The translations under genes and the position numbers were made by a program. This document shows, piece after piece, positions 37,010 through 45,953 of a stretch of 64,000 bases of DNA (its first letter is position 1; the number at the start of each line of letters is the position of its first letter). The notes beneath the pieces are model-generated. The model did not search any database and was not told the DNA's origin. It was given only the letters and a program-made list of their open reading frames with translations. This stretch comes from an uncultured Myxococcales bacterium (lineage in GTDB: Bacteria; Myxococcota; Myxococcia; Myxococcales; Myxococcaceae). The stretch spans positions 1 through 64,000 of the forward strand of contig CALJKW010000053.1 in NCBI GenBank assembly GCA_937980205.1. The letters run 5' to 3'.

Positions 37010-37710
37010 ATGACGACGCCGACGGCGACGAGCGCTCCGCCCGCGATGCCCCACGTGATCGGGCTCTGGTACCAGGGCCGGCCGCCGACGACGGCGAGCT
37101 GGCGCGGCGCCGCCGAGTCTCCGGCCGACGCAACCGTCGCGTTCTTCGCGTCGAGGCCTTCGACGAAGTACCAGGCGGTGAAGTCTCCGCCCTGCTCCGG
37201 CGACGGCAGCTCGGCGGAACAGACATCGATCACGCACTTCATCTCCACCGCGTAGAACGGCCCGTTCGACGACAGCGCGTGCCGGAGCAAGACGCGCTTC
37301 ACCTTCTTCTCCGGGTCGACCACGCGCGCGCGAATCGACTGCGGGCCCGCGCCCTGCTCGACCGTCACGCGCGTGCGGGTGAGGAACTTCCGCTTCACCT
37401 CGGCGAGGAAGTCGACCTGCCGCGCCGGAGCCGACGGCGGCAGCGTGAGCGAGGCGTCGAGCTCGAGCGCCTCCATCGCGCGGCTCTGCGCGTTGGCGTC
37501 GTCGCCGAGCACGAGGTGAATGAAGCCGAGCTCGAACAGCGCCGAGGCGCGCTCGCGCACCGGGCGCTCGGCCGCAGCGCCGAGGTAGCGCTGGTACTCG
37601 ACGACGGCCTCCTCGTACCGCAAGGCATCGGCGAGCTTCCGCGCCGACGACAGCGCCTGCGTCGAATCGACGGAGGCTGCGAGCGCCACGCTGATCAGGA
37701 GCCCGATCAC
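36979..37710 (-). CDS. TPR-like protein with C-terminal membrane anchor
   Basis: A 243-residue protein with a signal-like N-terminus, a TPR-type helical region (about 20-95; RYEEAVVEYQRYL, ERASALFELGFIHLVLG), a beta region in the middle, and one membrane helix near the C-terminus (ITWGIAGGALVAVGVVIYLL) followed by a short Pro-rich tail. GTG at 37710. It shares its general form with other myxobacterial envelope TPR proteins and has no named function. Its 3' end overlaps the convergent CxxCH lipoprotein gene. Confidence 0.72.
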   Translation of the reverse strand: MIGLLISVALAASVDSTQALSSARKLADALRYEEAVVEYQRYLGAAAERPVRERASALFELGFIHLVLGDDANAQSRAMEALELDASLTLPPSAPARQVDFLAEVKRKFLTRTRVTVEQGAGPQSIRARVVDPEKKVKRVLLRHALSSNGPFYAVEMKCVIDVCSAELPSPEQGGDFTAWYFVEGLDAKNATVASAGDSAAPRQLAVVGGRPWYQSPITWGIAGGALVAVGVVIYLLSPPPPR

Positions 37711-37765
37711 CAGGTCGTAACGCTACCCCACTCACAAATGCCCGCAAGGACGATGGTTTGACTGC

Positions 37766-37785
37766 TGTGAACAACTGTGGGCAAC
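37766..37785. promoter_or_regulatory. Two adjacent 10-bp direct repeats in a divergent promoter
   Basis: TGTGAACAAC and TGTGGGCAAC follow each other with no gap, in the 111-bp region between the TPR gene and the Cys-rich lipoprotein gene. The 10-bp period places both on one helix face, as in an operator. Nothing else was recognised there. Confidence 0.3.
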
Positions 37786-37821
37786 AGTAGGCCCCCGTTT
37801 CGAGAAAACCGGATATCCCCG

Positions 37822-39768
37822 ATGCGCTCGCCGTCCTTCCTCGTTCCCGTCTCCTTCTTGTTCGCGCTGGCTGGCTGCCAGTGCGCCCCACCCGCGAATG
37901 GCACGCGCTGCAGCAACGACGCCGACTGTCCCGGCGCGCTCATCTGCAACACGGTGGACCTCACCTGCGTCGAGTGTGTCGACGACGCCAACTGCCCGTC
38001 GGGCTCGTGCCTGCCGGACAACACGTGCGCCGCGTGCGGCCCGAACGCGCTGTGCGCGCAGGGCCAGGTCTGCGCCGCCGACGGCACGTGCAAGAGCGGC
38101 TGTGAGACCGCGACGAGCGGCTGTCCTCAGGGCAGCTACTGCCTGCCCGGCTCCACCGCGTGCGTCGAGTGCACGCAGGACGGCCACTGCGGAGACGGCC
38201 GCATCTGCGACCCGACCACGCACCAGTGCCGCCCCGGCTGCTCGGCGCTCAACCCGACCTGCCTGCCCGGCCTCGTCTGCGACGTCGACGCAGGCACCTG
38301 CGTCGGCTGCCTCACCAGCGCCAACTGCCCCCCGCAGCAGCCGGTCTGCAACCCGGCCACGCGCTCGTGCGTCGGCTGCCTGATGAACGGCGACTGCAAA
38401 GATGCGTCGAAGCCGATCTGCGACACGACCACCAACCTCTGCGTCGCGTGCACCACCGACACCGACTGCGGCGTCGGCAAGGTCTGCAGCCAGAACACCT
38501 GCATCCCCGGCTGCTCGCAGGCGAACCCCGCGTGCCCGACCGGTCAGATCTGCAACACGACGAAGGGCCAGTGCGTGCAGTGCACCTCCGACGCGCAGTG
38601 CGGCGGCAGCACGCCGCGGTGCGACCTCGGCGCGAACCGCTGCGTCTCCTGCCTGCCGGGGCCGAACGACAACTGCCCCCTGGGCCAGTACTGCCGCCCC
38701 GACTTCGTCTGCGAGCGCGGCTGCAAGACCGGCGCGGAGTGCCCCAGCGGCGTCTGCCTGCCCGACCACTCGTGCAGCAACTGCACGAACGACAACCAGT
38801 GCTCGGCCGGCCAGGTGTGCCAGGGCGGCAACTGCGTCGCCGCGTGCAGCGCGCAGAACCCGTGCGGCGCCGGCAAGCAGTGCTGCTCGATGCACTGTGT
38901 CGACTTCCAGAGCGACGTGAACAACTGCGGCGCCTGCGGCAACGTCTGCGGTGCCGGCCAGGGCTGCTGCGCCGGCGCGTGCGTCAACCTCAACACGACG
39001 CAGCACTGCGGCGCCTGCGGCACGAGCTGCAACGCAGGCTTCGGCTGCTGCGGCGGGGCGTGCAAGGCCACCTCGACGCTCACCGACTGCGGCGGCTGCA
39101 ACATCGCCTGCGGCGCGAACCAGTTCTGCGACGGCACGATGTGCCGCAACATCACGTTCCCCGAGTTCTGCGCGAACCCGAACGTGTACGTCATCTACGA
39201 CGGCATCGCGAACGACGACGCGGCGACGAACATGCTGGCCTCGACCATCTCGGCGAACTGCCCGAACACGACGATGATTCAGTACGGGCCGCAGACGAAC
39301 CCGGCCTGGGTGGATCAGACGACCGGCGCGCTGCTCTTCGGCGGCGGTACCACGGTCGTCACCGCCGGTGGCCCGTTCCCCAACAAGCCGGTGAAGTGGC
39401 TCGAGCGCACGTCGATGACGACGAAGGTGTTCTTCGCCTCGAACAACATCGACACGTTCTACTTCCGCCGCCGCAGCGACAACGTGAACCTGGTCACGGC
39501 GCCGCAGAGCTCCTGCAGCTCGCACCACGACTACCTGCTCGTCGAGCTGGTGAAGGACCCCTCCAGCGGCACGCTCGCGCTCATCGCGTACGGAGTCTGC
39601 AGCGGCGGCTACGGGACCCAGGCGGCCGGCTGGTACTACTCGAACGTCATGCTGCCCAATAAGGCCGCGTACCCCGACAGCTGGTACGTGTTCGAGTGGA
39701 CCGACACGAACAACGACTCGCTGCCGAACACGGGTGACAGCTTCGTGAAGGTGGCGAGCGGTCTCTAG
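37822..39768 (+). CDS. Cysteine-rich multi-repeat lipoprotein
   Basis: The product is 648 residues from ATG 37822, with a signal ending in LAGC. Residues about 20-440 are a chain of short disulfide-rich repeats of the form C-x(n)-D-x-D-C-x(n)-C, as in the Dickkopf/EGF-like modules common in myxobacterial secreted proteins, ending with NCGACGNVC-type repeats. The last ~200 residues are a separate globular domain (NVYVIYDGIANDD onwards) with no recognised motif. Likely an extracellular binding or structural protein. Its TAG shares the CTAG tetramer with the stop of the convergent gene. Confidence 0.82.
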   Translation: MRSPSFLVPVSFLFALAGCQCAPPANGTRCSNDADCPGALICNTVDLTCVECVDDANCPSGSCLPDNTCAACGPNALCAQGQVCAADGTCKSGCETATSGCPQGSYCLPGSTACVECTQDGHCGDGRICDPTTHQCRPGCSALNPTCLPGLVCDVDAGTCVGCLTSANCPPQQPVCNPATRSCVGCLMNGDCKDASKPICDTTTNLCVACTTDTDCGVGKVCSQNTCIPGCSQANPACPTGQICNTTKGQCVQCTSDAQCGGSTPRCDLGANRCVSCLPGPNDNCPLGQYCRPDFVCERGCKTGAECPSGVCLPDHSCSNCTNDNQCSAGQVCQGGNCVAACSAQNPCGAGKQCCSMHCVDFQSDVNNCGACGNVCGAGQGCCAGACVNLNTTQHCGACGTSCNAGFGCCGGACKATSTLTDCGGCNIACGANQFCDGTMCRNITFPEFCANPNVYVIYDGIANDDAATNMLASTISANCPNTTMIQYGPQTNPAWVDQTTGALLFGGGTTVVTAGGPFPNKPVKWLERTSMTTKVFFASNNIDTFYFRRRSDNVNLVTAPQSSCSSHHDYLLVELVKDPSSGTLALIAYGVCSGGYGTQAAGWYYSNVMLPNKAAYPDSWYVFEWTDTNNDSLPNTGDSFVKVASGL

Positions 39769-42368
39769 CGGAACCGCACGGCCACGCCGTGCACCGTGAA
39801 CAGGTAGACCGCGCCGTTCGCCTCGAACAGGCGGGCGCCGCGGTACTCGAGGTGCCCGCCGTCGTTCGGCGGCTGCACGTCCTGGTACCACTCACCGATG
39901 CCGGCGTCCGCGCCGGCGCGCAGCCTCCACACGCCGGTCTCGGCGACGGCCCAGGGCTGGCCCTGGAACTGGAGATAGTCGTGCACCGGTGAGCCGAGCG
40001 GCGGCGCGAGCTGCTTGAGCCCCGGCAGCGAGAAGACTCGACCGTCGACGAAGCCGACACGGCCGCGGTCGTGGTCGGCCCAGACCTCGAGCATCTCGCC
40101 GGGAGGCACCGGCAACGCCCGGCTCCTCCAGTGCTCGACGTCGTCGGCGACGAACTCGAGGAGGTTCGCGCGCGCGAGGACGTAGCCGCGCGCGTACGGG
40201 CCGCCGTCGGTCGGCACGTCGAGCGCGGCGAGCGAGCGAATGGCGACGCGGTTCACCGGAACGTGCCTGAGCTCCACCTGGCCGAAGCGCGCGCCGGCGT
40301 CGCGGTAAATCTCCGTCACGTCGGCCGAGAACAGGGCGTCGTTCGAGCTCAGCAGGACCATCGCGCCGCCGTCGTTGGTGAACGCCACGGTGCCGAAGTA
40401 CGGCGGGCCCAGCAGCCGCTCGTCGATGGAGCGGCCGGGGATCGCGACGGCCTCTCCTCCGCTCGCTCCGAAGCCGCCCAGCGTCTGCCGCGCGACGACG
40501 AGGCTGTCGATGACGACCCAGTCGTCGCGCCCCGCGACGGAGGCCACCACCTTGATGCCGTCCTGGGGCAGGCCCGACTCGGAGATGAAGCCGAACGGGC
40601 TGCCGGCGCGGTTGAAGTACACGGTCTGGTTCCTGAACGCGGCGACATCGCTGCCGCCGCGCACCACCGCCGCGGGAATGCCGTCGAGGAAGTACGCGAG
40701 CGGCGAGGACAGCGAATCGCCGAGCCACAGCTGCCCGTGGTCGCCGATCCACCCGCCGGCGCCGACGACGCTCTCGTCTTCCAGCACTGCGTCGAACAGC
40801 GGCCCCGGTCCGCCTTCGTCGACGTCGACCTGCTGCGCGCTGCAGCCGGCAGAGCCGACCGCGGGCTGCACGACGTACGTGAGCTCCACTCCGCCGGGAG
40901 CGCTGCACCTCACCTCGACGATGGGCTGCGCCGTCGTGAGGGCGCCGGGCGGAGTGAACGGCCGGAAGTCGGTCAGCTGCAGCCCCGGCGGGCACGCCTG
41001 ACACGGCGCGAGCAGCACCGTCGCGAACGGCAGCGGCTCGGCGGCGCCGGGTGGAGGCTCGAAGAACTCCTCGCCGAGCATGACGTAGCTCGGGCTGCCG
41101 CCGCTCCTGAACATCTCGATGGCGACGCGCTGACCCCGCACGCGGATGCGGCCCGCGCGATAGCCGGCGTCGTCGAACTGGTAGCCGTTCGCCTCGAGCG
41201 GCACGGCGCGCCCGCCCTGCGGGGGCAAAAACTCCATCGGGTAGAAGAGCGGGAACGTGAAGCCGGCGTCGCCGATGAAGTTCGGCTGGTGCACGAAGCC
41301 GCCGTCGCCGAGCGGGACGAAGCTCTGAAACTCGCCGCGCGGAAACGGCGCCGGCGTCAGGTAGCGCTCGGCGTTGAACAGCAGCCCGTCGACGCTCGCG
41401 ATGAGCACGGTGAATCGGTTGTCGGGCATCGCGACGGCGCTCACGTCGTCGACGCGGTTGAACAGGTGGTAGCCGCCGTCGAGGAAGAACGCGATCGGCG
41501 GGTAGTCGAAGTGCCCGAACGTCGACGAGGGGTCGCCGCCGTCGCGGACGAAGCCGCGCGGATCGAACGGGAAGAGGAGCTGCGTGATGGTCCCACCGTC
41601 TCCGAAGGCGACGACGTACGGCACCGCGTGCGGAATCATCCTCAGGTGCTCCTGGCGGACCTTCGGCCACACGGGCTGGTACGGCGTGTCGGGCAGAAAC
41701 CGCACCCCGTCGAAGTCGAGGTGGAAGTAGCCGGCGCCGTCGTCGGTCAGCGCGAACACCTGCGCGGCGACGCCGAGCGAGCCGCCGACGTCGTTCACGT
41801 TCGCGGGCGCCGGCCCGCCGAGCACCTCGTGCGAGAACGCGCCGACCGCCGGAGCGTCGGGCGGGCCGAAGCGCGTGCGCACCACGAGGGTCAGCTTCCC
41901 GCCCTCGATGAAGCCGACCGAGCTGCCGTGAAAGCCGGCGAGGAAGGTGCGCTCCTCGACGGCGACGACGTGCTCCGGCCGCCTCAGCAGCACGGCCTGG
42001 CTCGCCCACTCGACGATGCGGCCCGCGTCCTCGTTCGCGCCGGGACGGAACGCGTCGTCGACCGGAGGAATGCAGAAGCCCTCGATGCCGCACGTCCACT
42101 TGCCCTCGCAGTTGGCCGTCGACGTGCACACGTACGCGCGCTCGTCGCCAGGCGCGTGGCAGACGGGGACCTCTCTGCCGTGCTCGAGGCCGCAGCGCCA
42201 GCCGCCGGAGCACTGCGGGTTGCTGCCGTCGGCGAGCTTGCCGCCATCGGGAGGTCCGTCGCCCGCGTCGAGCCGGCAGGGGTACGCACGGCCCTGCTTG
42301 AGCTGCGGCTCGAAGAACGCCTGGCAGCCGGCCGCGGCCACCGCGAGCACGAGCAGCGCGCGCTTCAC
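39765..42368 (-). CDS. Large surface lipoprotein, propeller-like
   Basis: The product is 867 residues from GTG 42368, with a signal ending AAGC. The N-terminus (about 15-95) is Cys-rich (CRLDAGDG, CSGGWRCGLE, CEGKWTCGIEGFC). The rest is beta-rich with many G/D/F-type turns (DDGAGYFHLDFDG, NDGGAMVLLSSND), consistent with a beta-propeller or tandem beta domains; no catalytic motif is seen. GTG overlaps the upstream CsgG/TolB-like gene by GTGA, so both should be made together. The stop shares CTAG with the convergent Cys-rich gene. Confidence 0.78.
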   Translation of the reverse strand: MKRALLVLAVAAAGCQAFFEPQLKQGRAYPCRLDAGDGPPDGGKLADGSNPQCSGGWRCGLEHGREVPVCHAPGDERAYVCTSTANCEGKWTCGIEGFCIPPVDDAFRPGANEDAGRIVEWASQAVLLRRPEHVVAVEERTFLAGFHGSSVGFIEGGKLTLVVRTRFGPPDAPAVGAFSHEVLGGPAPANVNDVGGSLGVAAQVFALTDDGAGYFHLDFDGVRFLPDTPYQPVWPKVRQEHLRMIPHAVPYVVAFGDGGTITQLLFPFDPRGFVRDGGDPSSTFGHFDYPPIAFFLDGGYHLFNRVDDVSAVAMPDNRFTVLIASVDGLLFNAERYLTPAPFPRGEFQSFVPLGDGGFVHQPNFIGDAGFTFPLFYPMEFLPPQGGRAVPLEANGYQFDDAGYRAGRIRVRGQRVAIEMFRSGGSPSYVMLGEEFFEPPPGAAEPLPFATVLLAPCQACPPGLQLTDFRPFTPPGALTTAQPIVEVRCSAPGGVELTYVVQPAVGSAGCSAQQVDVDEGGPGPLFDAVLEDESVVGAGGWIGDHGQLWLGDSLSSPLAYFLDGIPAAVVRGGSDVAAFRNQTVYFNRAGSPFGFISESGLPQDGIKVVASVAGRDDWVVIDSLVVARQTLGGFGASGGEAVAIPGRSIDERLLGPPYFGTVAFTNDGGAMVLLSSNDALFSADVTEIYRDAGARFGQVELRHVPVNRVAIRSLAALDVPTDGGPYARGYVLARANLLEFVADDVEHWRSRALPVPPGEMLEVWADHDRGRVGFVDGRVFSLPGLKQLAPPLGSPVHDYLQFQGQPWAVAETGVWRLRAGADAGIGEWYQDVQPPNDGGHLEYRGARLFEANGAVYLFTVHGVAVRFR

Positions 42369-43387
42369 GGGAAGAGCCCCACCAGGGCGGCTCCGTTGCC
42401 CGAGGGCACCAGCGCGACCTGCGCCGGCGACGACGGCGGCATGAGGAAGATGCCCAGGCCGATGAGCGCCGCGCCGCCGATGAACGCGGCGAGCGACACC
42501 GTCTTCTGCAGGCCGAGGTCCGACGCGTCCTTCTCGTACTCGGCGAGCGGCCGGAGCAGTGCCATGTTCTGCACGCTCGAGTTGAGCTCGCTGCGCACCG
42601 CGAGGTCGCGCGTCAGGGCGTTCAGGCCGACGACTCCACCGCCGAGCACGAAGACGGCGCCGGTGACGATGAGCGTGTAGGGCAGCACGCGCGACGGAGG
42701 AGGAGGCAGCGTCGTCGCCGTCGCCTCGGCCACCGCGAACGGAATCTGGTCGGTCAGCACCGCCGGGTCCTTCGCGATGCGCACGCTGCGGCCGATCGGC
42801 TGCGCCTTCGCGGTGTCGATGGTCTGCAGCGAGAGCTGGTACCCCTCGCCGAGCCGCGTGAGCGCGCCGCTGAGCACGAAGCGCGCGCCGATGGCGTCGG
42901 CGAGCTCGGCCATGCACGCCGAGGCCGACGCGTCGGAGCAGCCCATCAGCTGCCGCTGCCGCTCGACGCCGAGCATCGTCTGCAGCTCCTTCATCGAGGT
43001 CGGCGTGAAGTAGCCGCGCTTCTGCACCTCGAGCGTGATGGCGTCGCCGAGCGCGGCGGCCACCGTGGGGTCCACGCCACCTCCGGCCGTCACCTCGAGG
43101 ATGACCAGCTTCGGCTTCTGCGTCTCGAGGGCGCTCGCCGGCTTCATCGCCGGCGGAGCGTCGCTCACCGCCGGCGGCGGCTCGGCGCGCGCGGCGGGGG
43201 CCGGCTCGGCGGGCGGCTTCACCGGCTCCGGCTGCGCCTCCGGCTCGGGTGCAGGTGCAGGCTCGGCGACGGGCGCGGGCGCCGGCTCGGGCGCAGGCTT
43301 CACCTGTGCCGGCGCAGGAGGAGGCTTCGTCTTCTTCTTCGGAGCCGCCGAGGCGGCCACGAGCAGGACGACCAGGACCTTCAGCAC
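42365..43387 (-). CDS. CsgG/TolB-like envelope protein with two C-terminal membrane helices
   Basis: A 340-residue protein: signal peptide, Pro/Ala/Glu-rich linker (about 17-75), then a domain about 95-260 resembling the CsgG/TolB N-terminal fold (KLVILEVTAGGG, GDAITLEVQKRG, GVERQRQLMGCSDAS, ARFVLSGALTRLG, YQLSLQTID). Two hydrophobic segments follow (YTLIVTGAVFVLGGG and SLAAFIGGAALIGLGIFL). It is a clear paralogue of the C-terminal part of the frame at 61475-64000, with the same ERQR-x-LMGCSD core. GTG start; the next gene overlaps by 4 bp. Confidence 0.75.
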   Translation of the reverse strand: MLKVLVVLLVAASAAPKKKTKPPPAPAQVKPAPEPAPAPVAEPAPAPEPEAQPEPVKPPAEPAPAARAEPPPAVSDAPPAMKPASALETQKPKLVILEVTAGGGVDPTVAAALGDAITLEVQKRGYFTPTSMKELQTMLGVERQRQLMGCSDASASACMAELADAIGARFVLSGALTRLGEGYQLSLQTIDTAKAQPIGRSVRIAKDPAVLTDQIPFAVAEATATTLPPPPSRVLPYTLIVTGAVFVLGGGVVGLNALTRDLAVRSELNSSVQNMALLRPLAEYEKDASDLGLQKTVSLAAFIGGAALIGLGIFLMPPSSPAQVALVPSGNGAALVGLFP

Positions 43388-43395
43388 GAGACCTA

Positions 43396-43421
43396 CAGCC
43401 TAGCAGGCTGCTGAAAAACGG
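43396..43421. other. Short inverted repeat resembling an insertion-sequence end
   Basis: CAGCCT/AGGCTG around AGC, followed by CTGAAAAACGG. From memory, AGCAGGCTGCTGAAAAA-type ends occur at the termini of some insertion sequences. No transposase remains in the 73-bp gap. Confidence 0.25.
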
Positions 43422-43460
43422 CTGCACGGCCCGATCTCTTCGTTGCCGGCTCCGGTCAGC

Positions 43461-44348
43461 TCACGCCGCCTGGAAACGATCGAGGTAGTACATCGCCACG
43501 TTGATGTCGTGACGGCGGGGGTCGTTCGACGGCGGAACCTTGAGGCCGAAGTTGTTGAGCGTGACGGTCTCGCTGCGCCACTTGCCGTCGATCTCGTTCT
43601 TGCGCTCGATCTTCACCTCGAACGCCGAGCGCTTGCCCTGGTCGACGCTCACGATCTTGTGGTGCGTCTTCTGCGCGTCCTTCAGCACGCCCTCGCCGAA
43701 GACGGACTGGAACAGGCTCATCGCGAAGCTGGGAATCTCGTTGAGCGCGCGCTCGAGCTGGCCCTTCGACTTGAACTCGGCGCCCTTCATGTTGCCCTTC
43801 TGATCGACGAGCACGGGCTTCTTGATCGGCGCCTCGTTGCCCGCCTTCGGAGTCGCGGTGAGCTGGAAGAGCGTGCCTTCCTTGATCTTCACCGCCTGCG
43901 GCGGCACCTGCACGTTGTAGGTCTCGATCGGCTTCTTCACGTCGAGCAGCGCGGCGGTCTGCGGCGGGCCGAACGGAATCGTCTTCCACACCGGGCCCGT
44001 GACCTCGGGGCCGTCGGACTTCTTCGGGCCGCCGAACAGCGAGCTCTCGTCGACCTGCTGCGAGCCGTAGAGCGCGGCGTCGGCGCTGACGTTGCCTTCG
44101 TTCTTGATCAGGTTCACCGCTTCGACCGGCTTCGCATCGAACGTCTCGACCAGCTTCTGCAGCGACGTGGCGACCGCGGCCTGCGCCTGCACCGCCGGCG
44201 GAGCCTGCTTCGCCGGAGCGACGGGCATCGCGTCCATCTGGCGCTGCATCTCCTGAATCTGCTTCGCGCGTTCGAGGGGGGTTTTGGCCTCGGAGCCCGA
44301 CAGCGCACCGACGCGGTTCTGTTTCTGATCCTGGCTCATGAGAGCCAT
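43461..44348 (-). CDS. Conserved-looking protein of unknown function
   Basis: A 295-residue protein with no signal peptide or membrane helix. The N-terminal ~120 residues are Ala/Gln-rich and probably flexible (MSQDQKQNRVGALSG, then a Q/A-rich helix). The C-terminal ~170 residues look folded (VWKTIPFGPPQTAAL, TATPKAGNEAP, LFQSVFGEGVLKDAQ, DRFQAA). Length and composition suggest a stable cytoplasmic protein, but I recognise no family. ATG at 44348 has AGGG upstream; 44339 is an alternative. Same strand as the transglutaminase-like gene 46 bp upstream. Confidence 0.62.
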   Translation of the reverse strand: MALMSQDQKQNRVGALSGSEAKTPLERAKQIQEMQRQMDAMPVAPAKQAPPAVQAQAAVATSLQKLVETFDAKPVEAVNLIKNEGNVSADAALYGSQQVDESSLFGGPKKSDGPEVTGPVWKTIPFGPPQTAALLDVKKPIETYNVQVPPQAVKIKEGTLFQLTATPKAGNEAPIKKPVLVDQKGNMKGAEFKSKGQLERALNEIPSFAMSLFQSVFGEGVLKDAQKTHHKIVSVDQGKRSAFEVKIERKNEIDGKWRSETVTLNNFGLKVPPSNDPRRHDINVAMYYLDRFQAA

Positions 44349-44394
44349 CGTGCCCTGCCTTCGCACCCACACGCAACCACCCGGCCTCGAAACG

Positions 44395-45915
44395 TCACCT
44401 GCGCGTGGCGCGAATCGAGGCGATGGAGTCGAAGAGCCCCGTCTGCTCCTTGTTCCCGAACAGGCGCACCGTCGAGACGCCCTTGGGCAGCTCGCAGACG
44501 AACTTCAGCTTCGCGTCGTTCGCGACGCCGCACTCGATGTCGCGCCCGCCCGCTTGCGGAGACGCGTGCACGAGCACGTACAGCGCGCGCGGGTTGGTGA
44601 GCTCGACGACGAGCGGGCCGTCGACCTCGACCGTCGAGCGCTCGGGCGTCACGAGCGTCAGGCCCTCGCGGGCGAGGCTCGGGCGCGCGAGGGGCTGGCG
44701 CAGGAACTCGCCGCGGTCGAGCGGCTGCTGCAGCAGCTGCCACTGCGCGTTGTCGGGGAAGTGGTCGTAGATGGCGAGCGACGGAGGGATGAGGAAGTAG
44801 TCGGTGCGGTAGACGTCGCGGCCGTCCTTCGAGACCGGGTCGTCCCACGTCGCGTCGATGAGGTACCAGGCGCCGTTGAGCTTCACCGCGTTCCAGGCGT
44901 GGCCGATGGGCGCGGCCTCTCCGCTCTCTTCGCGGACGTCGCCGGTGACGTAGACGATGTCGTCGCCGGTCACCTTGCCGAGCGCCACGAGCGTGCGCGC
45001 GTAGCCTTCGCAGACGGCGACGCGCTTGCCGAAGACCTCTCGCGCGTCCTGCGGAGGAATGCGCATCGTCTTCAGCGCCTCGCTGTCGTAGCGGTAGCGC
45101 GTCACCACCCAGTCGTGCAGCAGCTTCACCCGCTTGAACGGGTCGCGCTCACGCGCCGCGATGCTCTGGCCGACCGCCTCGAGGCTCGACTCGTCGACGA
45201 ACGCCAGGTCGTCGGCGGTCGCGGGCCACGGCCAGTGGGTCTCGCCGACCGCCCAGCTCGCGCCCTCGGGCAGCTTCGGGGGCTCGGGCTGCACCGGCTC
45301 GGGAGGCTTCTGCCCGCCGCCGCCGGGCCAGGTGCCGGCGCCGGGAATCCACCGGCGCGCGGTCGGCTGCGGCAGCGAGCTCTGCTCCGGCAGCGGCTTC
45401 ACGTCGCTCGGCACCGGCGCCTCGTCGCCCTGCTTCTTGTACGGGTTCGGAGTCGCCAGCTCGTAGAGCCACTCGAGCCCGGCCGCGGCCGCGTGCAGGT
45501 CCGCGCGGACGTGGTTGGCGAGCGGGCTCGTCTTGCCCTCGAGGAACCAGTCGCCGCGCGTGGCCACCGCGGGGAAGGCGACCTTCGGGAACCAGACCGC
45601 GAGCACGGCGAGGAACGCGAGGTTCAAGAACAGCGTGCGCGCGATGAGGCGCGTGGTCAGCGTGAAGGTCCGCTTCGGCGCGCCGACGAGCTGCCTCCTG
45701 CGCTCGAGCTTCTTCTTCCACGCGCGGGCGGCGCGGAGCTCCCAGGCGACGGGCAGCACCGGGAAGAGCAGCGCGCCGCCCAGGACGGCGAGCTCGGCGG
45801 CTCCGCCGTGGAAGGCGACGAGGGAGCTGGCGAGCCACACGCCGAGCACGGGCGTGAGAATCACGAACAGCACCCAGGCCAGGTAGATGAGCCCGCCGAT
45901 CAGCTTGCCGAGCAC
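44395..45915 (-). CDS. Transglutaminase-like membrane protein
   Basis: The product is about 506 residues from GTG 45915; the frame is open to 46017, so the start is uncertain. Three or four N-terminal membrane helices (LGKLIGGLIYLAWVLFVIL, then two more by residue ~120) precede a Pro-rich loop and a transglutaminase-like catalytic domain with the triad in VCEGYA (Cys), GHAWN (His) and DATWDD (Asp). Such domains act as cysteine peptidases or transpeptidases on peptidoglycan or proteins at the outer face of the membrane. The TPR gene lies immediately upstream on the same strand. Confidence 0.78.
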   Translation of the reverse strand: MLGKLIGGLIYLAWVLFVILTPVLGVWLASSLVAFHGGAAELAVLGGALLFPVLPVAWELRAARAWKKKLERRRQLVGAPKRTFTLTTRLIARTLFLNLAFLAVLAVWFPKVAFPAVATRGDWFLEGKTSPLANHVRADLHAAAAGLEWLYELATPNPYKKQGDEAPVPSDVKPLPEQSSLPQPTARRWIPGAGTWPGGGGQKPPEPVQPEPPKLPEGASWAVGETHWPWPATADDLAFVDESSLEAVGQSIAARERDPFKRVKLLHDWVVTRYRYDSEALKTMRIPPQDAREVFGKRVAVCEGYARTLVALGKVTGDDIVYVTGDVREESGEAAPIGHAWNAVKLNGAWYLIDATWDDPVSKDGRDVYRTDYFLIPPSLAIYDHFPDNAQWQLLQQPLDRGEFLRQPLARPSLAREGLTLVTPERSTVEVDGPLVVELTNPRALYVLVHASPQAGGRDIECGVANDAKLKFVCELPKGVSTVRLFGNKEQTGLFDSIASIRATRR

Positions 45916-45953
45916 GACGGCCCACTCGTACGGACGCGGCGCGCGGCGGTCAA

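Noticed and set aside
39765..43427. Open frame of about 1220 codons ending at the lipoprotein stop
   Set aside because: Its N-terminal third is an out-of-frame reading of the CsgG/TolB-like gene; the real lipoprotein starts at GTG 42368 with a lipobox.
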